Shown here: positions 1 through 6,817 of the stretch, piece by piece
Layout of the letters: each line of letters begins with the position of its first letter
Numbering within the stretch: the stretch's first letter is position 1
Program-made: the position numbers and the translations under genes
DNA from: Betaproteobacteria bacterium
Lineage (GTDB): Bacteria; Pseudomonadota; Gammaproteobacteria; Burkholderiales; Burkholderiaceae_C
Assembly: GCA_025354965.1 (NCBI GenBank)
Contig: JANXLW010000200.1
Span: 1 to 9,847, forward strand
Direction: 5' to 3'
Length of the DNA stretch: 9,847 nucleotides
Notes under the pieces: model-generated
The model's input: the letters and a program-made list of their open reading frames with translations, nothing else
Databases searched by the model: none
Told to the model about the DNA's origin: nothing

Positions 1-45
1 AAATATGAGGCGCTGGTGAAGGCATCTGGGGCCCGGGTGGACTGA
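1..45 (+). CDS. C-terminal tail of an unidentified upstream protein (partial)
   Basis: Frame 1 is open from the window edge for 14 codons, reading KYEALVKASGARVD, and ends in TGA at 43-45. The ending resembles the C-terminus of tripartite-tricarboxylate (Bug-type) periplasmic binding proteins, which often finish in a lysine-rich helix followed by a short Ala/Gly-Val-Asp tail. Fourteen residues are too few to assign a family, so that resemblance is only a guess. The stop overlaps an ATG at 45 (TGATG), but the better start of the next gene is at 90. Confidence 0.4.
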   Translation, partial: KYEALVKASGARVD

Positions 46-89
46 TGGGCAAGGGCGACAGCATTTCATTTCAACAACGGAGATTTTCC

Positions 90-1922
90 ATGTTTCGTAT
101 TCACTACGTTTTGCAAGCTGCCGCTCTGGCATTGGCCCTGGCCCTGGGATTGCCAGCAGGGGCTGCGGACAGGCAACGCATTGAGAAGGAAGCGGATATT
201 CCCCGCTTCAGTTACGCCATTGCAGATCCGCTCGAAATGGTGGTGCGTGACAAGGCCACCTTTGTTCGTGTTACGCAACAGGTGCGCGCCGACATGGAAT
301 CGGTACTGGCGAAATACGATATTGCCGACAAATCTTCGCAGCGACAATTTTTAAGCAGTCTGGTGCAACTGGATTTTCTGTCCGGCAACTTCGACGCGGC
401 ACTGGCCGGCGCCGAAGCCGTGCGCGCCCTGGAAGACAAGCCGGCTGACAAGCTCCTGTCCGGTTTGCGCTTGCGCGCTATGGTGGCCGCCGCCAGGCAG
501 ACCGGGGGCATCAATACACCGGCCTATTTCGATGCGGTCTCCACGTCGATTCGAAAGGAGCTTGATGGGCTGCCATTTGACGTGATTGCCAACGACGTCA
601 GGAATTACAAGGCCGGTGCCGAACTCATCGGTGAAGGGCGCATTTTCGGCCAGGTGCGCGATGTGCTTCAGGCGACGCTGAACAAGACCGGTGCACTCAG
701 CTCAGACTTTGCACCAGCCTTGATCAGTGCCCGCTACGCTCTGGAAACTGTGATTCCGCTGAAGCAAACCCTGGTCACCACCTACACTGCGTATCTGAAC
801 CAGCACAGGGTCGAAAAGGTTGACATCTGGGCCGCACGCGACGTCAAGCTGGCGCAGACCGGCCCCTACAAGACCGTCAATGTTGCGGTATGGGACAGCG
901 GCGTCGACAGCAAGCTGTTCCCCGGGCAACTGGCAACAGACCGCAAAGGCAGACCTGCCCTGATTGCTTTTGACCTGGCGTCCCGCGCAACCACCGGTGA
1001 GTTGTTCCCGATCCCGGCAGCCCTGCAAAGCAGGATGCCGGAGCTGCTGGAGCGCACCAAGGGTTTCTCGGACCTGACCTCCAATATCGACAGCGCACAG
1101 GCAGACGAAGTGAAGAAATTCATGTCGGACCTCAAACCCGAAGAGTTCAAACCAGCCATGGAGCAACTGGGCCTGGCTGGCAACTATGTGCATGGTACCC
1201 ACGTCGCCGGCATCACGTTGAATGGCAACCCCTGGGCGCGGTTGGTGACGGCGCGAATTTCCTTTGACTACAAACTTCAGCCAGACCCCTGCCCCAGCAA
1301 GGCCCTGGCTGAGCGCGGTGCAAAAGCGAACCAGGCCTATGTGGATTACTTCAGGCGCAACAAAGTGCGTGTGGTCAACATGAGTTGGGGTGGCAGCGTG
1401 AAAGGGGTGGAAGAAGCGCTGGAAAAATGTGGCATTGGCAAGACCACCAATGAGCGCCAGAAAATTGCGCGTGACTATTTCGAGATTGAAAAGACATCGC
1501 TGCAACGTGCCTTTGCCAGCGCACCGGAAATTCTGTTTGTCACTTCTGCCGGCAATAGCAATTCGGACTCCAGCTTTGGCGAGTTCATTCCATCAAGCAT
1601 CGCGTTGCCCAATCTGCTGACCGTGGGCGCGGTCGACAAGGCGGGCGATGAAGCGCCCTTCACCAGCTACGGCCCCACTGTTGCGGTGCACGCCAACGGC
1701 TACCAGGTGGAAAGCTACCTGCCCGGCGGCAAGCGCGTGGCGCTCTCGGGCACATCGATGGCGTCGCCCAACGTGGCGAACCTGGCAGCCAAACTGCTGG
1801 CCGCAAAACCTTCCCTCAAACCTACCGAGGTGATTGCCATCATCCGTGAAACGGCTGATAAAACCGCCGACGGAAGACGCGTCCTGATCAGTCCGGTCAA
1901 GGCGATGGCGCGAGTGATGTGA
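90..1922 (+). CDS. S8 (subtilisin-like) serine peptidase with signal peptide and long N-terminal extension
   Basis: Predicted exported endopeptidase of 610 residues. I chose the ATG at 90 because GGAG (79-82) lies 7 bases upstream and the protein then begins with a classic Sec signal peptide: MFRIH, an Ala/Leu-rich core, and AGAA near residue 26 as the cleavage site. An in-frame ATG at 45 would add 15 polar residues before the signal. All S8 motifs are visible: catalytic Asp269 (VWDSGVD), His368 (HGTHVAG), oxyanion Asn489 (SAGN) and Ser556 (GTSMASP). Residues 27 to about 260 precede the catalytic domain, look mostly helical, and do not resemble the usual I9 propeptide. They could be an intramolecular chaperone or a separate binding domain. 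The Asp-His distance is 99 residues, against about 32 in subtilisin, so the catalytic domain holds an insertion with charged helices. The substrate is unknown. The family call is secure; the role is not. Confidence 0.93.
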   Translation: MFRIHYVLQAAALALALALGLPAGAADRQRIEKEADIPRFSYAIADPLEMVVRDKATFVRVTQQVRADMESVLAKYDIADKSSQRQFLSSLVQLDFLSGNFDAALAGAEAVRALEDKPADKLLSGLRLRAMVAAARQTGGINTPAYFDAVSTSIRKELDGLPFDVIANDVRNYKAGAELIGEGRIFGQVRDVLQATLNKTGALSSDFAPALISARYALETVIPLKQTLVTTYTAYLNQHRVEKVDIWAARDVKLAQTGPYKTVNVAVWDSGVDSKLFPGQLATDRKGRPALIAFDLASRATTGELFPIPAALQSRMPELLERTKGFSDLTSNIDSAQADEVKKFMSDLKPEEFKPAMEQLGLAGNYVHGTHVAGITLNGNPWARLVTARISFDYKLQPDPCPSKALAERGAKANQAYVDYFRRNKVRVVNMSWGGSVKGVEEALEKCGIGKTTNERQKIARDYFEIEKTSLQRAFASAPEILFVTSAGNSNSDSSFGEFIPSSIALPNLLTVGAVDKAGDEAPFTSYGPTVAVHANGYQVESYLPGGKRVALSGTSMASPNVANLAAKLLAAKPSLKPTEVIAIIRETADKTADGRRVLISPVKAMARVM

Positions 1923-1935
1923 CTCTTTGCGGTGA

Positions 1936-2981
1936 CTACTTGTGGGTTGCTTTGATCAGCGCCCGCGCTTCAACTCGCGTATGCCCGGGCGGCGCCACCA
2001 GCAGGTCGGTTTTTGACAACGCAGCCCAGAGCTTGTTGTCCTGGAAAGCGATGGTGCCGCCACCACGCTTCTCCTGCGAGACCATGCGATTGATGTCACC
2101 CACACAGACCCAGTTGGAGTCCTTGGTTACGCCCCATTTGGCGTGATCGTGTGTCTCAGGCCAGGTCCAGGGCATGCCGAGTGGACTCAAATCGACGTAC
2201 TTCACATCGAAGGTCTTGTGGATACCATCGCTGTCGAGCGTCGGTGGGATTTTGCCGCGAATCCAGGTCTCGACGTTCATATCTGCCTTTAGCGTCGGTC
2301 CCACCAGATCGTTCCAGAAATCCTTGTTCCATTTGCGGTTCTTGGCAATGACCTTAAAAGCCAGTCCGCCACGCGACTTGCACTCGATAACGTTGGAATC
2401 ACCGGGCGCATTCGGATCGAGCTTTTGGGTCAGTTGGTAGAGAGGCGACTTCTTGTCGAGGCTTGCCGGAACCCGCGGCATGAATACCTGTGGCTCCTGG
2501 TGGTTGGCCATCTGCTGGGCAATCAGGTTGGCCGTCGCCAGGTCAAGCGAGATGCAAAGATATGTCTGCCCATAAATCGGCGTCGGCATTGCCTTGGCAG
2601 TCGGGGCGGCGTACTTGGGCCAGGAGTGCAACAACCAGAACGCCGTCTTGGAGGCCGTGTCGAAAGCGATCACGCCTTTCGTATGACCAAAACTACCGAC
2701 ATCGGTGCGTTTGGCCTCCGTTGGCATTTCATCGTTGTAAAGAATCCATCCGGTTGTGTCGTCCGGTTTTCCAAAGATCGACCTCAGCGTCAGATCAAGC
2801 GCGCCTTTTCTTGCGTCAGTAGATTGGGCGATTTAACGACTTTGCCGATTTTTGGATCGTAGTAAATGTACTCATACCCGGTGGCCGTCGTGGAACTCGC
2901 GTCTTTGGCCATTTGTGGCACTTTGTAGGCAAACCACCAGTCGACGGCCTTGCCGCTTTCGTCAAGCGCGGAAATATTCAT
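1936..2981 (-). pseudogene. Deoxyribonuclease II family protein, interrupted by one frameshift
   Basis: DNase II enzymes are metal-independent acid endonucleases with a PLD-like fold that use two HxK motifs. The N-terminal part is read from the ATG at 2981, which has AAGGAGG at 2992-2986 four bases upstream. It shows the family's opening pattern (VDWWFAYKVP, then TGYEYIYYDP) and stops at 2790. The rest is in another frame, readable from about 2808 to the stop at 1936. It holds LYNDE, GHTKGV (first HxK), FWLLHSWP, DHAKWG (second HxK), and CVGDINR with RGGGT near the end. The HTKGV and DHAKWG motifs lie at residues 100-104 and 280-285 of the rejoined product. One added base in the A-run at 2806-2809 joins the frames into 348 residues, the normal family length. 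No signal peptide is visible. The lesion could be a real deletion or a homopolymer sequencing error; an internal ATG at 2727 would make only a truncated protein lacking the N-terminal strands. It converges on the peptidase gene with a 13-base gap. Confidence 0.85.
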
Positions 2982-3098
2982 GTCGCCTCCTTGAAATTAC
3001 CAGTCCTGACATTCTCCGCACATCGCAAGACCTTACAAGCAGGCAGGTTTTAGTTTTAGAACGGCGTCTGAGCGCCAAACGGTCGCTCGCCGGTCACG
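2982..3098. other. 117-base intergenic region with the DNase II ribosome binding site
   Basis: This gap separates the end of the lipoprotein gene from the start of the DNase II gene, both on the minus strand. It contains the strong AAGGAGG site at 2992-2986 for DNase II. A small inverted repeat, GGCG-TCTGAG-CGCC (3063-3076), lies 23 bases after the lipoprotein stop. On the minus strand it is followed by a mixed A/T stretch rather than a clean T-run, so it is at best a weak terminator. I see no convincing -35/-10 pair. Confidence 0.35.
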
Positions 3099-3596
3099 CT
3101 AATAAACCCGCACTGCCGTTTCGCTGCCGCATCCCTGCTGCAGCACTGCGCCGGCGGTGTCGATGATCTGCAAGGTCAAAGTCCCGGTAAGGCTGTTGCT
3201 GTCTGCACCCAAAGTCAGGGCGCGCTGAACTTTTTGCGTGCCGGCCAGGGTGCCGTCGGCGTTGAAGCGCATGAACCACATGTTCGCTGTGTAGCTGCTG
3301 CCAGTGCCTCGTTTCCACATACCCATAGCCGCCCCACGCGAAGGTGGCGGCATGGAATTGTCGGCCGAAAGCGTACCGCCGCGGTGGAACATACCGGCGC
3401 CTTTGAAGGTCTTCATGACTGCGCTGGTGGTGCAGTCCTTGATGGTGATGGTCGAGTCCCACACACCTTCAATGACATCGGCGTCGCTGGCGGTCTGGGC
3501 GACGGCGCCACCGCCGCAGGCCTGAATCAGAATGCTGGTGGCGGCAGCCGTGATGGCGATCAGAGCTACCGATTTCAGCGCTTTGGACGTACTCAT
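3099..3596 (-). CDS. Small predicted lipoprotein of unknown function
   Basis: The protein has 165 residues. The start at 3596 is supported by AAGGAG at 3609-3604, seven bases upstream, and by the sequence that follows: a basic N-terminus (MSTSKALK), a hydrophobic stretch, and IQAC with Cys27 followed by three glycines, as in a lipoprotein signal with a flexible tether. Gln at position -2 of the lipobox is atypical, so plain secretion is also possible. The mature part is about 138 residues, rich in Gly/Thr/Ser with alternating hydrophobic residues (EGVWDSTITI, FHRGGTL, MWFMRFNADGTLAGTQ), suggesting a small beta-barrel or lipocalin-like fold. Cys54 and Cys156 could form a disulfide. I do not recognise the family. 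It is divergent from the winged-helix regulator at 3727, which may control it. A longer frame from 3740 overlaps that regulator and lacks a sensible N-terminus. Confidence 0.75.
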   Translation of the reverse strand: MSTSKALKSVALIAITAAATSILIQACGGGAVAQTASDADVIEGVWDSTITIKDCTTSAVMKTFKGAGMFHRGGTLSADNSMPPPSRGAAMGMWKRGTGSSYTANMWFMRFNADGTLAGTQKVQRALTLGADSNSLTGTLTLQIIDTAGAVLQQGCGSETAVRVY

Positions 3597-3692
3597 AAAT
3601 TCTCTCCTTGGTTGTGCAAATGGATCGGGCGCAAATCGCGTCACCGATGCCGTCAGAATGCAGCAGGTTGCTGGTGAAGTCGTTAGCCGCGT

Positions 3693-3719
3693 CTGAAACA
3701 TTTCTGAAAAACCCTGAAA
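3693..3719 (+). promoter_or_regulatory. Three CTGAAA direct repeats, candidate operator of the divergent regulator
   Basis: CTGAAA occurs at 3693-3698, 3704-3709 and 3714-3719, so the copies start 11 and 10 bases apart, about one helical turn. OmpR-type winged-helix proteins commonly bind tandem direct repeats with this spacing. The array ends 7 bases before the ATG of the winged-helix gene and lies in the 130-base divergent region. Autoregulation is an inference; three short repeats could arise by chance in an A-rich patch. I found no clear -35/-10 pair or Shine-Dalgarno for the regulator gene. Confidence 0.35.
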
Positions 3720-3726
3720 ATGCGGC

Positions 3727-5547
3727 ATGTCCATATCCAAACACTATGCCTTCGGTGATTTCGTGTTGGAACCATCGCAACACCGTTTGAGCGGTCGCGA
3801 CGGCACCCTGGTACCGCTGTCTCCGCGCTTGTTTTCTGCGCTGCGGATGTTGGTCGAACGAGCCGGCGTGCTGCTCGACAAAGACGAGTTGGTGCTGGCC
3901 CTGTGGCCAGGTCTGGTGGTGGAAGAAAACAACCTGAGCCAGGTGATTTCGGGCCTCAGACGCGCTCTGGGCGACAACACCCGCAACAGTCGCTATATCC
4001 AGACCGTGGCGCGCCGTGGCTTCAGGTTTATCGCAGAGGTCACCGAGTTGCCGGCGCGCGCTGCCAACAGCACCAGCACCATCACGACCCGAGAGTTGCC
4101 GATCCAGCACAAGGCACCTTCACCCGCCACGCTGGCCGTGTTGCCGTTCGTGCCGCTGGCCGCCGAAGGTCGCGACGCCCTGCTGGAAATCGGCATGGCT
4201 GACAGCTTGATCTCGCGCTTGTCCAGCGTTGCCGGACTCGTCGTGCGCTCGGTCGGATCGGTGCGGCGCTTTGCCGGGCTTGATCAGGACCCGCTGGCCG
4301 CCGCGCGCGCGCTGGACGTGGCCTGGGTGGTTGATGGATCGCTGCAGCGCAGCGGCGACCAGTTGCGCGTGACGGCCCGCTTGCTCAGCGCGCCGGCCGG
4401 CGTGGCGGCCTGGAGCGGCAGCTTCGACCTGACCTTCACCGACGTCTTTGACATGCAGGACGCGATCTCGACGCAGGTCGCGCAGGTTCTCAAGCCCACG
4501 CTCGGCGAGCGGGTCAGAAAAGGGGCTGGCGCTGGTGTGCGGCTGAGCGACGCTGGCGGCAGTCGCAATGCCGACGCCTACCAGCTTTATCTGGCAGCCC
4601 GGCAGCACGCTCAAGGCATCCGCGCCGACGGTCTGCGCAAGAGCATCGAGCTCTACCACAAAGCGCTGGCCATTGATCCGGGCTATGCCATGGCCTATGC
4701 GGGTCTTGGCGAGACCTACCGGCGCATGCTGTTTGGCGCGGACCGGTCGCCCACAGAGGTGTTCGAGCCATATCGCAAGGCTATCTTGCTGGCACTGGAG
4801 ATCGCCCCGGAACTGGCCGAGGCGCATGCCCAACTCGGCTGGATTCACTTCTGGTTCGACTTCGACTGGCTCGCCGCCGAACGCGTGTTTCGTCACGCGC
4901 TGCGCATCAATCCCAATGTCGTCGGGGCGCATTTTGGTTTGGGATTTTTGTTGCTGACGCTGGACCGCTCCGAAGAAGGCATCGCCCATATCCGCTGGGC
5001 TCGCGAACTCGATCCGCTGTCGCTGATCCTGAACGCGATGGAAGCCGGTTTTCTGCTCGACATGGGGCGCCGTGATGAGGCCTCGGCGCGGCTCGACCGC
5101 GCTTTTGAGATCGAGCCCAACTTCTGGGTCGCGCACATCATTCGCGCGCTGCTGCATCTGGTCGACCGCGAGCCAGAGCAGGCCATCGCTGCGCTGCGAC
5201 GGGCCGACCAGTTGTCAGACCAAAGCACGCAGGCAGCGGCTTTGCTGGGCGTGCAACTGGCGCGTTTCCAAAAGCCTGGTGAGGCCCGCGAAGTCCTGAA
5301 TAGATTACTCAGCCTGCAACAGACCCGCTACGTTCCGCCAACATCGCTGGCTGCCGTGCACGCCGCTCTGGGTGAAGTAACGCAAGCGCTGGATGCACTG
5401 GAACGCGGATGGCTGGCACGCGATACGCGGCTGGTCTATCTGAAGGACGACAATCGCTGGACCGGACTGCGCGAGCAGCCCCGTTTTGCGGCGCTGTTGC
5501 GACAGATGAAGCTCGATGGTTATGGGCCAGGTACCTCCGGCCCCTAA
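3727..5547 (+). CDS. Winged-helix (CadC/OmpR-type) regulator with TolB-like domain and TPR repeats
   Basis: Predicted one-component transcription regulator of 606 residues. Residues 6-104 form a Trans_reg_C winged helix: FGDFVLEP at the start, LSPRLFSAL, the recognition region VVEENNLSQVISGLRRALGD, and the wing RRGFRF. Residues about 135-262 resemble the TolB-like/adenylate-cyclase-associated domain that follows such winged helices (LAVLPF, then DSLISRLS, VDGSLQR, VTARLL, WSGSFD). From about 280 to 595 come helical TPR-like repeats (ALAIDPGYAMAYAGLGE, ALRINPNVVGAHFGLG, AFEIEPNFWVAH). No transmembrane helix lies between DNA-binding and C-terminal domains, so unlike CadC or ToxR it should be cytosolic. 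The start at 3727 is the only one that preserves the winged helix, although no good ribosome binding site precedes it; the mRNA may be leaderless or weakly translated. The signal is unknown. The divergent lipoprotein gene is the obvious candidate target. Confidence 0.88.
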   Translation: MSISKHYAFGDFVLEPSQHRLSGRDGTLVPLSPRLFSALRMLVERAGVLLDKDELVLALWPGLVVEENNLSQVISGLRRALGDNTRNSRYIQTVARRGFRFIAEVTELPARAANSTSTITTRELPIQHKAPSPATLAVLPFVPLAAEGRDALLEIGMADSLISRLSSVAGLVVRSVGSVRRFAGLDQDPLAAARALDVAWVVDGSLQRSGDQLRVTARLLSAPAGVAAWSGSFDLTFTDVFDMQDAISTQVAQVLKPTLGERVRKGAGAGVRLSDAGGSRNADAYQLYLAARQHAQGIRADGLRKSIELYHKALAIDPGYAMAYAGLGETYRRMLFGADRSPTEVFEPYRKAILLALEIAPELAEAHAQLGWIHFWFDFDWLAAERVFRHALRINPNVVGAHFGLGFLLLTLDRSEEGIAHIRWARELDPLSLILNAMEAGFLLDMGRRDEASARLDRAFEIEPNFWVAHIIRALLHLVDREPEQAIAALRRADQLSDQSTQAAALLGVQLARFQKPGEAREVLNRLLSLQQTRYVPPTSLAAVHAALGEVTQALDALERGWLARDTRLVYLKDDNRWTGLREQPRFAALLRQMKLDGYGPGTSGP

Positions 5548-5599
5548 GCACAATGAGCACGATGGGCCGGCATCCCAGCGCCCGCTCTGATTGGCTTGG

Positions 5600-6637
5600 T
5601 CAATGCCGATGCTGCGCTGACCGGCACGTCAACACCACGCGCCCACTGATTTGCCCAAGGCGCATGCGTTCAAAAACTTGATTGATTTGCTCCAGCGGTT
5701 GCTCCTCGGTGTGACAGCGGAGCTTGCCTTCGGCGGCAAGTTTCAAGACGGCGCGCAAATCTTCGCGCGTACCAACCGACACCCCCATCACCCGCGCTTC
5801 TGCGCCAACCAGAGCCAGCGCGGAGAAGGTGAGTGCCTCGGCCGGCAGACCCACGACGCATAGAGTGCCAGCCGGGCGCAAAGTCTTGAACGCCGAATCG
5901 TAAGCTGGCTTGGCGGCAGAAGTAACTACCGCCACATGCGCGCCACCGAGCTTTCGGATGGTCTTGAGGGTCTCCGGATTCGTCACATTTAGTGCCATCG
6001 ACGCACCCAGGGTGCGGGCCAGTGCGAGTTTGCTTTCATCCACGTCCAGGGCAATCACCTCGGCGCCCAGAGCGTGCGCTACTTGCACCGCCAGATGCCC
6101 CAGTCCGCCGACGCCGACCACCGCCACGCGTTGGCCGGACTGGGTTCCCGCTTGTTTGAGGGCACGGTAAACGGTGACGCCGGCACAAAACAGGGGAGCC
6201 GCCTCGACCGAGCTGAGCGAGTCGGGGATGGCAATCGCATGGCTGGCTCTGGCACACATGAATTCTGCGTAGCCGCCATCCACCATGACGCCTGTGATAA
6301 CGGCCTTGCGACACAGATTCTCAAGGCCTGCCAGGCATTGCTCGCAGCTACCGCAACTGGCGTGCAACCAGGCTACGCCGACCCGCTGTCCCACTTTAAG
6401 GTCAGTAACCGCTGAGCCGATCTCGATGATGCGTCCGACCACTTCGTGCCCGGGAATCAACATCGGCTTGGTCACCGCCTTGAGCGCCGGTTGATCGCCG
6501 TCAGCGATGTGCAAATCAGAATGACAAACGCCGCAGGCCTCGACCTGAATCAGAACCTCGTCGGCTTTGGGTACTGGAACGGCAATATCTTCCAAACTGA
6601 GCGACTGACCGAAACCGTGAAGAACGGCAGCTTTCAT
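5600..6637 (-). CDS. adhP: Zinc-dependent alcohol dehydrogenase, AdhP-like
   Basis: Predicted cytosolic medium-chain dehydrogenase of 345 residues that interconverts primary alcohols and aldehydes. The start at 6637 has GGAGG (6647-6643) five bases upstream and gives the standard MKAAVLH opening. A frame open to 6757 would add 40 residues with no family match. Catalytic zinc ligands are Cys38 (CGVCHSDLH), His64 (GHE) and Cys151 (FCAGVTVY). The structural zinc site is Cys95, Cys98, Cys101 and Cys109. The Rossmann motif is GVGGLG (175-180), and Asp198 at the end of the second strand favours NAD over NADP. GGAHVAVVTSAAKPA and VGTREDL match the E. coli AdhP type closely, so ethanol or similar short alcohols are likely substrates, although annotation pipelines may give only the general family name. 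It is divergent from a universal stress protein gene, a pairing that suggests use under low oxygen or energy stress; that is inference. The 3' end faces the regulator gene with a 52-base gap. Confidence 0.9.
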   Translation of the reverse strand: MKAAVLHGFGQSLSLEDIAVPVPKADEVLIQVEACGVCHSDLHIADGDQPALKAVTKPMLIPGHEVVGRIIEIGSAVTDLKVGQRVGVAWLHASCGSCEQCLAGLENLCRKAVITGVMVDGGYAEFMCARASHAIAIPDSLSSVEAAPLFCAGVTVYRALKQAGTQSGQRVAVVGVGGLGHLAVQVAHALGAEVIALDVDESKLALARTLGASMALNVTNPETLKTIRKLGGAHVAVVTSAAKPAYDSAFKTLRPAGTLCVVGLPAEALTFSALALVGAEARVMGVSVGTREDLRAVLKLAAEGKLRCHTEEQPLEQINQVFERMRLGQISGRVVLTCRSAQHRH

Positions 6638-6817
6638 GGGAACCTCCGGAACCAAGTTGGCAATGGGCAAAAGCAAGCGCACCATGTTAGCGCCTGCTGT
6701 GACGGCTTGGCAGCAGATTTGGTGCGAAGTCGTCAGATTTATACTGAACGACTGCACGCGCAGGCTGGATGGGAACCATCGGACTTCGTCCAGACAGATA
6801 GCGGGGAGTCAATCACC
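6638..6817. promoter_or_regulatory. 180-base divergent promoter region between adhP-like and usp genes
   Basis: This region must hold the start signals for both divergent genes. It contains GGAGG (6647-6643, minus strand) for the dehydrogenase and GGGGAG (6803-6808) for the stress protein. TATACT at 6740-6745 is a fair sigma70 -10 match for the stress gene, but no good -35 stands 16-18 bases before it. The word CAGATTT appears twice, at 6714-6720 and 6734-6740, exactly 20 bases apart, and could be a binding site. I looked for an FNR/Anr box (TTGAT-N4-ATCAA) and found none. Specific promoter calls are weak. Confidence 0.3.

Noticed and set aside
45..89. Start of the S8 peptidase at the ATG overlapping the upstream stop
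   Set aside because: Translational coupling is possible, but it would place 15 polar residues before an excellent signal peptide, and the ATG at 90 has its own GGAG.
702..1505. Open minus-strand frame of 267 codons inside the peptidase gene
   Set aside because: Antisense to a gene with complete S8 motifs; its translation shows no family pattern or sensible start.
2790..2827. Programmed -1 ribosomal frameshift in the DNase II gene
   Set aside because: The bases around the junction read CAA-GAA-AAG in the upstream frame, which is not a canonical X-XXY-YYZ slippery heptamer, and I see no evident downstream stimulatory structure. A one-base deletion or sequencing error is simpler.
3597..3740. 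48-residue N-terminal extension of the lipoprotein
   Set aside because: It would bury the lipoprotein signal inside the protein and overlap the divergent regulator start, while a good ribosome binding site supports the start at 3596.
4120..5157. Open minus-strand frame of 345 codons inside the regulator gene
   Set aside because: It lies wholly antisense to the winged-helix/TolB/TPR gene, has no recognisable domain and is the kind of shadow frame common in GC-rich coding DNA.
5548..5599. Possible intrinsic terminator between the regulator and the dehydrogenase (GATG-GGCCGG-CATC)
   Set aside because: The stem is only four base pairs and no T-run follows on either strand.
6446..6817. 124-residue N-terminal extension of the universal stress protein
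   Set aside because: It overlaps the start of the dehydrogenase gene on the other strand and has no domain match; the start at 6818 matches the Usp fold and has a ribosome binding site.
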